NCBI RefSeq assembly: GCF_964340395.1
Contig: NC_135565.1
Span: forward strand, 13,422,209 to 13,459,708
DNA length: 37,500 nucleotides
Reading direction: 5' to 3'
Source of the DNA: Glandiceps talaboti
Taxonomy: Eukaryota; Hemichordata; Enteropneusta; Spengelidae
Positions 11,474 to 23,332 of this stretch are shown piece after piece. Each line of letters opens with the position of its first letter. Position 1 is the first letter of the stretch. The translations under genes and the position numbers were made by a program. The notes beneath the pieces are model-generated. The model was not told where the DNA came from and did no database searches. It saw only the letters and a list, made by a program, of their open reading frames with translations.

Positions 11474-13498
11474 ATGATACCATGTAATATTTTAAAGGGA
11501 GTGAGGAAATTCTAGATTTTTAATCGTGCAATACTGGGACTGATTAATCGATTGATACACCGTGGTACATTGTTATAAAAATCAATGCCGTATTCATACA
11601 CGTTGTTGAGGTAGACTGAAAGACAAAGTGTAGACAAGGTAAAGCTGGGTCGTCTGTCAATGCTATCAGCATAATGGATCAGGAAAAAAGATAAGATATA
11701 CACTGGAATCATTACTAGACAATGTGTGTGAATGTGACCTTCACCAACCAATGTACATGACCCTGAAAGAAAAAAAAACACTTCAGTGCTGATATGATGT
11801 TCGACATGTGTTATATTGGTTGTGACCCGCCTCACGTCTAACATCAGACATAATTATGTTTTTTGAAATATTTAAACAAGTTTGAAGAAAGGAAATTGCG
11901 GACGGGCCACAATTTAGTTAAACGGCATTGGGCGAGGGTCACATTTTAATGGTATGTGGCTTGCTTTTCACAAGCCCCCCCCCCCCTATCACCTTATTCT
12001 AGTCATTACTGACGGCTTACTTATAAATATGAACTGAACCACACACATCTCTGAATCAACAGCTGTTCTATCTGAGTGAACTGATATTGTCATGACTGGC
12101 TAGTTTCCAATATGACAAACAACTCTCATTTAACATCTTAAGACGGAAAGCAAACTTTACTTTGCTCAAAGCGCTCTGAACAACAAGTAACACTATTATG
12201 AATGTTAATGCATGTAAATGGTGTTAGTCAACTTTACACATCCATTTGTAGATTAAGTTGTTGATGCTTGAAAGTGGTGTAGTCTACGACTATTTTCTCA
12301 CTTAAATGCCAGACCTCAGAGAATCTGACTATGCATTTTATCAATTCGTAAATGGAATACCAACATTTGAAAAAGAGCAATCAACACAGTGTTAGTTTGG
12401 CTAATTCTACTTATTATGGTCTTGGGTGGGTCTGAATAAAGTTAGGGCGTCAGTGCAACATTTCAATCACACGTGCGCGTGAAGGGCTTCGCCGAATCGT
12501 AGACACAGTTCAGCGACGTAGACAAGCTAGCGTTTATTGTAGTTGGGAAAAATCATGTCGTGGTGGACGTTCCGTTTTCATTTTGACAACCGATTTGATA
12601 TGTTTTATCAGGTGTATACCTCTTATTTTAGAAATACCTAAAGTTCCTCGGGCTGGTTTTATTCACACATTATTGTATCTGTGTAAAGAACCTACAAATG
12701 TTTATTTCGAGCTTTGTAGTCATTTGGTAAACTGTTTAGGCAATTGTTCAAGTTTACCTAATGTTGTGAATATATATAGCTGTGCTCAGTCGCAAATTGT
12801 ATTCTTTCTCTAGAGGGTCACCCGTAAGACCCCCCCCCCCTCCATCCCAACACAAGACCCCATCCCATCCCCACCCCCATCCCAACACAAGTACTAACCC
12901 CTAAGTCATTTTAAATGTCGCAACCTGCTGTGAGCATAGAGGGTCATAACTCATATCAAAACTACAGATAAATGCCACAAAATGATAAATTGGTGTTACA
13001 ATGTGGGCCTAGTGTTACATATTTACCTGCTCTCGCCATAGTTATATTGATATGAAGCTTTTTAAATTGTCATTCACACTCCCTCTATTTTATGGCATCG
13101 CGACGTCAGTACGCATTGTGATTCAAAAGGGGAATAAACTTTATGAGATTCGTTGGGCTCTGAGTCGAATTGTCGTAATTGTTAGTGTCAGTGGTTATCC
13201 CCAAAAAGTACGTCTTTGGACCATGCTTTCAAAAACTTTACACACCGCAAGTGCCAACAGGACTTGAAGAAGAAAATCTCCGTCTGTCCTAAAGGTACTC
13301 AAATTACCAATTTACGTTGATTTTCTGTACTTCCCATGATGGCTCACGTATAGGCGAACACTGGGTTATTCAGATTTACTTCAGGAACGGAGAAGAGAAC
13401 TTCGTATCATACTCTTGTTGTTTGATGTTGTCGGATGACCAGATACCGGTCTTACCTCTTGACATACATTGTATAACCACAAAGATCAAAGCAGAAAT

Positions 13499-13501
<3 letters not shown>

Positions 13502-13577
<76 letters not shown>

Positions 13578-13750
13578 CACGCACATGTGCACACACCGAT
13601 ACACATACATACATACATACATACATACATACATACATACATACATACATACATACATACATACATACATACATACATACATACATACACACACACACCC
13701 ACGCACGCACACTCATCCCCCCCACCACCACACACACACACACACACACA
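13502..13750. repeat. CA and CATA microsatellites
   Basis: (CA)n spans 13502-13576 and (ACAT)n 13604-13687, followed by CA-rich and C-rich tails to about 13750. Long open frames on both strands here encode only Thr/His or Cys/Val repeats and are not genes. Confidence 0.97.
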
Positions 13751-14056
13751 ACCTGTGGAAAAACACACCACAAATATCCCTCATCGTTTTGAAATACCAC
13801 CAGCAATGCATGCATTACTGCCACACGTTCTTCCAAAGAACAAGTACTGATTTCACAAGCTTGAATGATTTGATAATGTTACTAGTATGATCCATGGACA
13901 CTTTTTTAAAGCCTCCCTCCAGAGGGACTTAACACTGCCCATCCTCTGTTCATCATATGCCAGTAATTTGTTGCTTCAACGTATTAACACTGATACTGGG
14001 CACAACACAGTCGCCCTACACATTTCAGACCACCATGCACGCAACTAAATACGAAA

Positions 14057-14640
14057 GGTCAAGTCATATAAAACAGGAAATGACAGAAAATATCCAGAAT
14101 TGAAAAGTTCAGTGGCCAGGTGATTTAATGTGATGACGTCATTATCTCTGTATAGTTGGCTTGCAGATATTAATAACCAAAAATGTTAATATTGCTCTTA
14201 TATCACGCTGCAAAATCTCCATGGAAACGTCTCAGAGATTACAAGATTTATACCATTTCATGGCAATAACACGGTGTATTGTTGTTGCCATGACAGCAGC
14301 AAGACTAATGAGACAAATGTCATGATAAGGTGTCGGTCTATGGATTATTGCAGTAAATGATACGATAATGTTTCTGACATCAATCTTTCCAATTGGTTTA
14401 TTGTTTGGTCATCCATTGAATGACTCTAACCCCCCCCCCCCACCTCCTACATATTCACGAACGCACCCTGACAAACGCAGCTATATTGCGAATGAATGAT
14501 ACTGATTATTTCTTCACAATTATTTTTTATTGAATTACTCACATCAAAAGAAGTAGATAATTGATCTTACACAGTTTGATAATGTTAATTAGATCGTGCT
14601 ACCTTTGAACTTAATCACGACCTTCCTGTACATGCTCTTT
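14057..14640 (+). repeat. Duplicated non-coding block, left copy
   Basis: This block aligns in direct orientation with 18705-19310. Identical or near-identical islands include a 24-base segment around TGACGTCA (14134-14141), AATCTCCATGGAAACGTCTC, ATGAGACAAATG, TTTATTGTTTGGTCATC and GATGTTAATTAGA-like sequence. Between islands the copies have diverged with indels. No open frame is conserved. TMEM45-like gene 2 lies between the copies. Confidence 0.85.
14134..14141. promoter_or_regulatory. CRE-type palindrome TGACGTCA, left copy
   Basis: An exact full cAMP-response-element palindrome inside the best conserved 24-base island of the duplicated block. Binding by CREB/ATF-type factors is inference. 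It sits about 2.7 kb beyond the start of gene 2, on its 3' side. Confidence 0.4.
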
Positions 14641-15871
14641 CAATGCCAGCATCGAAAGGACCTTAAGACGATACACTGATGAAACCCATCTATATATGAG
14701 TTGATAGTGTACTAGCCCAGCGTACAGGTTTTTGACATTAGAGTAATGTTCCGTGTAAATGTGGGGGTTTTTATTCATTAAAGTACAGTACTATTAATAC
14801 AGCTAAGGACAGTAAGCTGTGAAGATTCAGCCTTCAGACGGGATACAATAGTTGCATCATCTGTTCCTTGTAGAGGGTGATCTGATCCGGGGGTCTGATA
14901 AACATATAAACTACATGAAAGACACCGCATGCCATTGTTCAAACTTTAACAGACACAACAAAAACTTTGATCAAAGAGTATACGTGCATGACGTATGTCA
15001 TGATACACTATCATGCATGGGTTCAGTTAGTCTGATGTATGCTGCAGAGTCCATGCAGTAAATGTAACAATTCTTGTATATGACCAATCGGCACACCTTT
15101 TCTTTTATAAGTTAATGTCAACCTGATGTGTGGATCACATATTTCACACTTAGTGCACAATTACAATGCGATGCAAGTTTTTGTTCTGTTTGTCAAAATT
15201 GTTACAATGGTGCAAGGTGTTTTTCGCATGTAATTATTTTACAATGTATATAAAAAATCGTCTCCAAGAGACAGTCAGTGACAAATCTACCCAGCCTACT
15301 TTCTTTAGCTGTATATAGTTGGTAACTCTGACGGAATCAAAGGATCAATGACATCACAAATAGGATACATTTTCCAATCTTACCGTTCATTTAAAAGTTT
15401 CTAATGTTATCATATTTCTTGGGAATTCAAACTTTCATATCTTCAATTTCAAAAAGAAAATTCTTGATTTCTGAGATTTTCTTTTGAGATCTGTCAAACC
15501 CTCCTTTTTCTTCTTTCATGATAGAAACTTTTCCAATAAATTTGAAGCAAGTGAAAGTACATTATAATCACGAAGAATGTTAGTACAGTATTAGTATCAA
15601 GTGATAGAATTCTGTTGGTAGAATGATAGAATTACTATTTCGTCAAGTAAGTTCTGTTTAGTAATGCGTAGTTGACAGCATAAAAGTAAGAAAATAAGAG
15701 TTTCTTCGGTCACAGGTATGAATCTTAAAGTAGACTTCCCTCGCTGTTGTCCCCCAGAGTTAATGGATTAGGATTATAGTCAAAACTTTACTGAGTATCA
15801 AAACTTTGTCAACATCGATGAAGGACTCGGTGAGGTCACCCGATGTGTTAGTATTGTGAGTGCTGCAGGTA

Positions 15872-16798
15872 TCATGTGATGTTTCTCACAGTATCATCGT
15901 CTGAAGGATGGTCCATCAATCCCAATTCTGTCTCCATATCTCCATGATCAACATGAAGGTTATAGCGAGATAGCGAGGGATTCTCTCTCAAGTGAACGCA
16001 CGATGAAACAACCCCGTATACACCGGCAATGATGAAGAGATTGGCAGCGATATGCCAGCAGTACGCAAACGTCACAAACATAACATTAGCATGGTTATCC
16101 TCATCAAATTTGGCGTCAATATTCGGAGGGTATAAAATATATGCAACCTGCCAAAACCACGTACCTTGCACCATAAGGAATAATGTGGAGATGAACGGGA
16201 AAAGAACGTCGTCCTTTTTCCATGTCTCGGCTAATGCAAAGATAGTATTCAGAGCTGAAGTGATGACCGGCATGTAGTGAACGATTGTATCGAGGGAAGT
16301 TCTCTCGTGTATGTGGAAATAAAAAAGTATTCCTTCTACAAAGTATGCAAGAGCGATAAAGATCTTTTCATGGTCGCGTAAACCGGGAACACAGGTCCGG
16401 GCAAAAATAAGCGCTATCCCGTATATCATGAAGAAGGTATATATCGTGATATGCAGCCATTTATTCCCCCAGATAAACAGTCGACCTGGTGTGCTGTCAT
16501 CGAACATGGCGATATGTTGGTACGGAGAGATACCCATAGCTGACATTTCTACCATAACACCGATAACCCAAAAACAGATAAGCGCTACACCTTCCCAAAA
16601 CTCAGATGGACATTTCTTGATATTACTCAGTCGCATTCTTCCGCGTCCGAGGACCATAGGACTAGATTCATCACCATTATGACGCAGCAGTGCTGTTGTC
16701 TTTTTGGTTACCGAGCGATATGAGTACTTTATAGCCCAGTAGAAACCGATCACAAAGAGTGAAATTCCCGGTACAATGTGTCCTCGCCAGTTCCCCAT
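15872..16798 (-). CDS. TMEM45: TMEM45-like membrane protein (gene 2), intronless and diverged
   Basis: A 308-residue TMEM45/DUF716 protein starting MGNWRGHIVPG. I place the start at 16798, although the frame stays open 29 codons upstream to 16885. The family begins at MGNW, the ATG context is good, and the aligned leader of gene 3 does not keep that frame open. Seven hydrophobic segments match those of genes 1 and 3. Kept motifs: PSEFWEGV (64-71), GNKW, EKIFIALAYFVEGILFYFH, QGTWFWQ, HANVMFVTFAYCWH and the acidic tail METELGLMDHPSDDD. Several positions shared by genes 1 and 3 are changed: PPKDSFPY reads SAMGISPY, HVHGR reads HIHER, HYMLV reads HYMPV, and AAAEN reads ALAET. The frame is intact, so it is probably expressed but has diverged in function or is under relaxed constraint. 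It is the closest relative of gene 3. Confidence 0.93.
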   Translation of the reverse strand: MGNWRGHIVPGISLFVIGFYWAIKYSYRSVTKKTTALLRHNGDESSPMVLGRGRMRLSNIKKCPSEFWEGVALICFWVIGVMVEMSAMGISPYQHIAMFDDSTPGRLFIWGNKWLHITIYTFFMIYGIALIFARTCVPGLRDHEKIFIALAYFVEGILFYFHIHERTSLDTIVHYMPVITSALNTIFALAETWKKDDVLFPFISTLFLMVQGTWFWQVAYILYPPNIDAKFDEDNHANVMFVTFAYCWHIAANLFIIAGVYGVVSSCVHLRENPSLSRYNLHVDHGDMETELGLMDHPSDDDTVRNIT

Positions 16799-17248
16799 AT
16801 TGGTGTTTCCAACACGCCAAGTATTACCAACTAGTCCGCAACCTTCTCTCCGTACTAAACACCCTTGACACGGCAGTACTATCAAGGCGGCTTAAGTTAA
16901 TTATATGTTTCCCATGACATGACCGACCCTCTATTTCTTTAATCTAGTGAAATAACAAATAAAAAATCGATAACAAACAATATTACAACGACATTGTCAG
17001 ACGGTAAACCTACGAAGGTGTATCTGAGCGAACGGTATCGTTTTTTCCTGAAATTTGGAGATTTTAATAAAAGAAACTGTTTCCTTCAGTCTTTGCCAAC
17101 TTTAAGTCAGTCAGTCAGTCAGAACAGTTTCAGTACCATTTTGAATTGAAAGTATCACCAACATGTATATAAACTTGCATGTACATTTTGTTTTCAAATT
17201 GGGGTCTGAATTTTTTGGAACTTTTATTTTACTTTTTTTTCTTTGCAG

Positions 17249-17403
17249 CCGAACGACCGACCCAATATTTCCAAGGTGTTCGGATGAGAAACATAAAATT
17301 AACCAAGGTCGCCCCGACACACAACAAGGTGGTATCTGTGAGTGCCATCTTCACCAGAGAAGGAGGGCCTGTCACGAAACAGAGTTTGACCCAAAACCAA
17401 TAA
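17249..17403 (+). CDS. Possible orphan terminal exon, unknown product
   Basis: A strong acceptor (tttttttctttgcag, AG at 17247-17248) is followed by an open frame of 51 codons to TAA at 17401-17403. The peptide is polar and protein-like (for example VRMRNIKLTKVAPTHNK and AIFTREGGPVTKQSL). I do not recognise the family. No upstream donor exon or polyadenylation signal was found, and the minus strand is also open here. If real, gene 2 could be nested in an intron of this gene. It could equally be a chance frame. Confidence 0.2.
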
Positions 17404-18704
17404 CGCTTGACCATATGACCTAGCTATAGCTTTAGCTGATGACTTACCTTGAATGTCACACGATCTTGTGAATCAATCATTCTTGCTAATTTTGCTCAAA
17501 ATCAGCTAACAACATATCAAGCATCACTCCAAACTGCCAAAATAAGACCAAAATAGTTACTTGTGAATGTTTAATACAACTGTGGCAATTGAGGTTTCGG
17601 TTTACTTAGATGATAGAAACGCTTATTAATCTATTGTTGCGAAGTTGATAGTGTGACATTTATCGAATAACCTTGCAAAGTGCATTTTTTTTGGACTTCC
17701 TATGTTTACTCTATCGTGATCACTGATTAGATAACAGTACAAAGGCTCCACTATCTATCCACATCAAACAACAATAGTATACAATAGACACCTGAGGGAA
17801 AAGACAAACAACGAAGACCTTTTTTTATGTATTCGAGAAAAAAATAATAAAATCGCAAAATTTGTGTGAAGTTTCAGGAGAAATAGTGGGTGCGGAAACT
17901 GACACCAACTTAAGAAGACAATATAAAACTGTTCTTCCAATCGGCAATGGCTGTAAATCTGATAGGAAGAATAAATAACACAAAGACCATATGGAAAACA
18001 ATGGAAAACCTGAGCTAGACACTCACACATGAAAAAAAATATAATAAAATAAAATTAAAAAATCTACCTACCCCACCTATTCTAAAATTGAGCGTAATCG
18101 GAACCACATAATTTTTATTGGCCCTAATGTCTGTCGAGTTCACAGGATGGCAAGATTAGCACATCTCACCCTCAGACTAGATAAGGATAAAGTACACACT
18201 GCCAGACTCACTAGGTGACGATAGAATACACACCGATACTGTCATACCGTGCAAGTACCACCGTATTGAAATAACAATTTACACATTCGGATGGGGACAC
18301 ACTCACTATGCACTTTCCCGTGTTCATGATCACACAACGAATAACCATAACATCATTCGCAAACCCCTGTCGATTTATAAGCCTGATAAGGCAGAACAAC
18401 AAGACGTATCTTATAGTCTAGTTCATAATTATTCTTTAGACACTATGATTGCTTTCAACGACCTAACATAGCCGAGTACCAAGCAGAAGGGAGTGATAAT
18501 TGAAACCAGAAGGCATGCTTCCATCTGGTCCTTAAAAATTCTACATCGTTATGACCACACCAAAATAAACCGCATTTCGTTTCGCTAAATTTAGAAAATG
18601 CTTTTTCATAAAGGTTCGAATACAAGCAAACACGATATTCGGATTTACGCGCCAACCCTACCACACGTTCGACCATCAGGCTCCACTATATACTTGCGAG
18701 CAAA

Positions 18705-19310
18705 AGGTCACTTTAAACAGGTGAAACGATTTGACAGAAAATTTACAGGATTGAAAAGGTCAATAACATATTGATTTCGTGTGATGACGTCATTATCTCT
18801 GTACACTAGGCTTGCAGTTATTGAAGACCAGAAATGTTCATATTACGGTGCAGAATCTCCATGGAAACGTCTCCAGATAATTATGGTTTTTTTATTACAT
18901 GTCAATAATGCGGTGTATGTTTGTCGCGATGACAAAGGGAAGAATAATGAATACTTAATGAGACAAATGCCACCATAATGTGATAACTATATTTACTGCA
19001 GTAGGACAGTGTTGATAACATTAATGTAACTAATTGCTTTATTGTTTGGTCATCTATTGTAAGACTCTACCTCCACACCCACTCCCTCTCTACATATTCA
19101 TGAACACAGCCTTGAAAACGCATCAGTTATCACATATACTATCTGAATTCCACAATGTAAAACCACACGTTGCCAGGGAATGAAGTTTATCGATTATTTT
19201 GTTCATTTGACTAACTATTTTCATTTCATCGACATCGAAAGAAGATATACTATAATTAAAGTTTCATATTTCGATGTTAATTAGACAGTGCTGACCTTTG
19301 AACTTACAGA
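18705..19310 (+). repeat. Duplicated non-coding block, right copy
   Basis: Partner of 14057-14640, direct orientation, offset about 4.65 kb. It keeps the same ordered islands: GACAGAAAAT, the TGACGTCA island (18785-18792), CTCCATGGAAACGTCTC, ATGAGACAAATG, TTTATTGTTTGGTCATC and CTTTGAACTTA. Differences between islands are substitutions and indels. Confidence 0.85.
18785..18792. promoter_or_regulatory. CRE-type palindrome TGACGTCA, right copy
   Basis: Exact TGACGTCA within the same conserved island as the left copy. It lies about 2 kb upstream of the start of gene 2 and 5.4 kb downstream of gene 3. Confidence 0.4.
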
Positions 19311-19571
19311 AATCATTTCATCTTGTCGAAAGAAAGATTCTGCGCTACCAGACATGATATTGCATATCCATTAGTTACTACATCAATAAATAAAACGTAG
19401 CTTTGGAACATATTGTTCATACACTCTTCTGTAAAAGTTGAGTTTGGTGTATTTTCAACCCGCTGTAACTTTCACTCGAGTCCACCATTTTAGTTCACTA
19501 TACGAACAGTCATATTTGACCATGTCTTTCCACCGGGGTAAATCTTTAGCAGAGGATGTGTAAATGTGGTG

Positions 19572-19629
19572 AGTATGAGACGAAGTGACACCTTTGACTG
19601 AAGTCAAAAGTGTCACTTTGTCTCGTACT
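19572..19629. repeat. Near-perfect hairpin, 28-bp arms, 2-base loop
   Basis: Arms 19572-19599 and 19602-19629 pair with three differences, all transitions. Read as plus-strand RNA, two of these are G-U pairs and one is C-A. A 2-base loop is too tight for a standard pre-microRNA, so a DNA palindrome or small foldback is more likely. Confidence 0.9.
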
Positions 19630-20735
19630 ACCCCTTGACAGAGATGGTAGTTAGGTGGGTCACAGGTAGGATAAAGGTTGGGTAAAGGTTGGTAAACTTT
19701 TTGATTATCCATACAAGGCATGTGAAGGTGGTTGCCTAACAGCACAATGTAACATGTGCTCACGCGCGCTCCTTCTGTAGATACAGTCTCGACTATTCGA
19801 AGAGGGTCAATATATCAAAAGGCTGTTTTTGTTTGACCATTATCTACAAACGAAAGTCAAATATCAATATAATGTCAAGTAGGTTGTATGATATTTTCCA
19901 ATCATACTGACGTGCTAAAGGAATCCGGGACCGTGTCTTCCAATCTCTCATCCAGATGACTTTTAAAATGTTTGTGTAAATTTTTCAGATAAAACCGAAA
20001 ATGTAATATTAGTTATGGGACTTTGGAGTTGAGAATTACAAATGTTCAGGTAAATTGAAATCCGCCATTTTCCCGCAAAGGGTATCGGGAAATTGACGTC
20101 ACAACCTCCTAATTCAAAATGGCCGATAACCATAATTTCTTAATTTCTCAGCTGTGTATTGTTTGTATGTAAACGTGGTCTTTTTGATGAAATTTAACAA
20201 TTAAGGGCAGGATTGAATCGGTGGAGATGTCATCGAAGGACGGTAATGCTGACGGACTACCAACTCAGAGGTCAAATTGGAATGCAGATACACCAAGTAT
20301 CATGTTGAATTCCCTCCCACTGTTCACCCCAATACACTGATTAATAAATTTCAAATGAGTTATTTTTTTCAACACTATTGCCATTTAAACAGTCTCAAAT
20401 TCCAATTATGGGAAAACAAAAGCATGCAACTTGCAAAACTATTTAATTATTAATATTGACCATTAATACTTTGATGTGACGTGACATGAAATGCATCGAT
20501 GCGTGATCAGTATTAAGTTTTGTTCAAATCTATTGTGATGAATTAATTACATTTTACCGGTATCGCCTCTGGCTTTACTTGGCAGGTAGTCTTCCGTACA
20601 AAAAAGGTGTACAACGATTAAAGGTGTACTACGATTAGCTGTTATTCTCCAAAATTTGTCTTCATTTAGCAAAGGAAAATACGCAGTTCTTTTATGGTGA
20701 TGTCACATGTCGATAACCAGTACTTTATAGCTTGC

Positions 20736-20812
20736 TTTGTTTTGTTTTGTTTTGTTTTGTTTTGTTTTGTTTTGTTTTGTTTTGTTTTGTTTTGTTTTGT
20801 TTTGTTTTGTTT
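20736..20812. repeat. (TTTTG)n microsatellite
   Basis: A clean pentanucleotide array of about 15 units. Confidence 0.97.
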
Positions 20813-21027
20813 ACAATGTCAACAAACAGAAATGCATATCAACACCTATAAATGCGCATTAACAGTCGGCAGTTGTCCGATTCACGGACACACGTCTTGT
20901 GTCCCATGTAACCCTTTGATATAGTGTAGCTAGCATCGGTATGATCAACCATGCCATGCTGTCTGTTATCCTTTAATATAATTATTTTTTTATTTCAGGC
21001 CATCAAGATGTCCCAGAAAATATAAAA

Positions 21028-21143
21028 ACATACACATACACATACACATGCACATGCACATGCACATACACATACACATGCACATGCACATGCACATACA
21101 CATACACATGCACATGCACATACACATACACATACACATACGC

Positions 21144-21174
<31 letters not shown>

Positions 21175-21178
21175 TACA
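21028..21178. repeat. (CACATA)/(CACATG) mosaic microsatellite
   Basis: Hexamers alternate in blocks: two or three CACATA followed by two or three CACATG, giving a higher-order period near 30 bases before a pure CACATA tail. The tract is alternating purine-pyrimidine almost throughout. Confidence 0.96.
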
Positions 21179-22066
21179 AATAGACAAAGAAAGACAGAGT
21201 AACAAGCAACTATCTTGTACTTAACTGTACATGACACTCCTATAATTTATGCAAAGGTTAGAAAAGAAAGTATGTATCCGAATGCAGATTCAAATTAAAG
21301 TATTGTTACTCTCTAGAGTACGTCTGTTAAATGTATACAGCAACTTTCGGTGGAGCGACGTAAAATTCAAAATATTTCTGGTTGCACAGACATTACTAAT
21401 GCTGACTGCACCTCTTAGGTCAAATACTAATCACATTGTGTTATTATATGCCACTTTTAAAGTATGCATCATCCTAGTACTATAGATACGCCAAATGTTT
21501 AAAAATACACATTGATTAAAAGAAAACTTCTAAAAAGTGTACATTTCACATCCTCGGAGCAATGACTAACATCTTAAAGCATCGGTATAATCTACCATGT
21601 TGTCTGTAGTAACATTTGAGATTAGTGTTCAAAGACAAAGCCACCCACGTTACGACTATATTAACATGGTGTTACATTTTAAATGGAGGTGTGAAAAATC
21701 CATGAATGATGCTTCCCACTATATATCTATTAATCCACTTTGTATCGATGTCAACCAACATTTCGCACCTTATTCTAGCAGAGTGTCGACCCCAAACGTT
21801 ATAATGCTGTATCACGAGGTAATCACATGAGACAGCATTTTACAAGATTTATAGATGAAGCAGTCAGGGCTAATAAATCAGGTTGGACTAACGATTCCAT
21901 TAACCACCTGCCATCCCGCTGGGCAATTTTTGACATTGAAGTAGTATTGTAAACAAATCAAGTTTATTTCCAAAGAGTGTGACATTGCTTGTAAGGGAAG
22001 CTCATATGCCAGAGTGCGGCGTGCAAATCAACAAACGAATTGAAATTTGTGAACATGTATTATTTA

Positions 22067-22411
22067 CTACCTAAACTAGAGTGACTATAGAGTTTAAATT
22101 AGACGGCACGATGTTTTTGACATTTAGCAAAAGGATTTTTGTTACAAATTACGTAAAACAAAATGCAGACACTGATAGCGCGCAAGTGATACATTTTGTC
22201 TGACTCTGAACACAACTAAACATCACTGTTGAATGAAACAAGGAAGATTCAAACACAAAACTGTTTATTTATGTTCACAGTGAGATAAAATGTAACATTT
22301 CATGTGCGTTTGGCTATCAGTGCCTGTATTTTGTTTGTGTAATTTGTAACAAAAGAAAACGTTATGTAAGATGTAGAAAACCGCCTATGGTCACTCTGGT
22401 TTGGTAGTAAA
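22067..22411 (-). mobile_element. MITE-like palindromic element, copy 2
   Basis: Long imperfect terminal inverted repeats run from TTACTACCTAAACTAGAGTG near 22067 to its complement near 22411. Inner markers CACTGATAGCGCGCA (near 22171) and GGCTATCAGTGCCTG (near 22313) mirror those of copy 1. The central part aligns to copy 1 in reverse complement. There is no coding capacity. Confidence 0.78.
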
Positions 22412-23172
22412 GTTACACACATGTGTCAGAACTCAGGTGTAGTGATATATTAACAGACAAAGATGGCTAGTTTTAAATTGAAGCCGCTAGTATATAGGTG
22501 TACACAGGAGAAACTTAGTTTTTTACTATTAGGGTGAACTAACCCCCCCCCCCCCCATTATGTTAAAGCCTCTCCAGCAGTAACTGGGGTATTATCTTTC
22601 CACCAATCAAACAACCAACAATATAGTTACTGATAATTGTTAAAATACCAATGATTTGGCATTATACATGTCAATTATTTATCTATAAGTAGTTCAGTAA
22701 TAAGTTGAAATTTTGATTCATTGGGACATTGATTTTTGAGTGCGGACCCAAAATTCAATGATTTATTGCATCACATTATATATAGACGATATATGTGTAC
22801 TGCTATACTAATGTGTGTACAATACGCATTTCATTGTCAACAATATTCAGCTTCAATGACGCATGCTTTGATGACATTAAACCATCTTCTGGCATGTTTA
22901 CTATAGTTGGCGATGCAATAGTGATTTCCTCAAACATTTGTTACACGTATAATAAATTATATCATCGAGTCGTTGAGTTGTTATGCCTGAATACCTGGTT
23001 TGAGTCACGGTTATGCCAAGAGCAAGTGCAAGTGTGCTTTAGCAGAAAGCTAAACGTCGCCCACCCCAATACTCTGTATGATTTTCCATCAACTCTGACT
23101 GTAGTGCCAACTCGGACAGATACACTTAATGTGGCTACGTCACCATATGTGTATTATAAGTAATATGTAAGG

Positions 23173-23301
23173 ATGTGTGTGTGTGTGTATGTGTGTGTAT
23201 GTATACTATGTATGTATGTATGTATGTATGTATGTATGTATGTATGTATGAATGTATAGTATGTATGTATGTATGTGTGCGTGCGTGCGTGCATGCATGC
23301 A

Positions 23302-23332
<31 letters not shown>

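Larger units (their letters stand above)
8692..15871. other. Intergenic region between the foldback element and TMEM45-like gene 2
   Basis: I can support no gene. Contents: GACA/GA and CT microsatellites (9025-9206), a perfect palindrome (9547-9581), a GAT microsatellite (10648-10750), an inverted repeat (11202-11260), a 60-bp tandem repeat (11341-11473), C runs (11975-11986, 12830-12840, 14430-14441), a CA/CATA tract (13502-13750) and the left copy of the duplicated block (14057-14640). Open frames across microsatellites are artefacts. Confidence 0.65.

Noticed and set aside
13376-13890. Several long open frames on both strands
   Set aside because: They read through CA and CATA repeats as Thr-His or Cys-Val. 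No non-repeat coding sequence is attached.
16799-16885. 29-codon N-terminal extension of TMEM45-like gene 2
   Set aside because: The family starts at MGNW, and the homologous leader of gene 3 is not open in this frame.
22985-23060. GGTTTGAGTC as a tRNA or SINE B box
   Set aside because: No matching A box at proper distance and no cloverleaf. A similar TGTTCGAATC in the MITE copy 1 is also isolated.
22795-23163. 122-codon plus-strand frame
   Set aside because: No recognisable domain and no splice-site support; it ends against the GTAT microsatellite. Probably chance.
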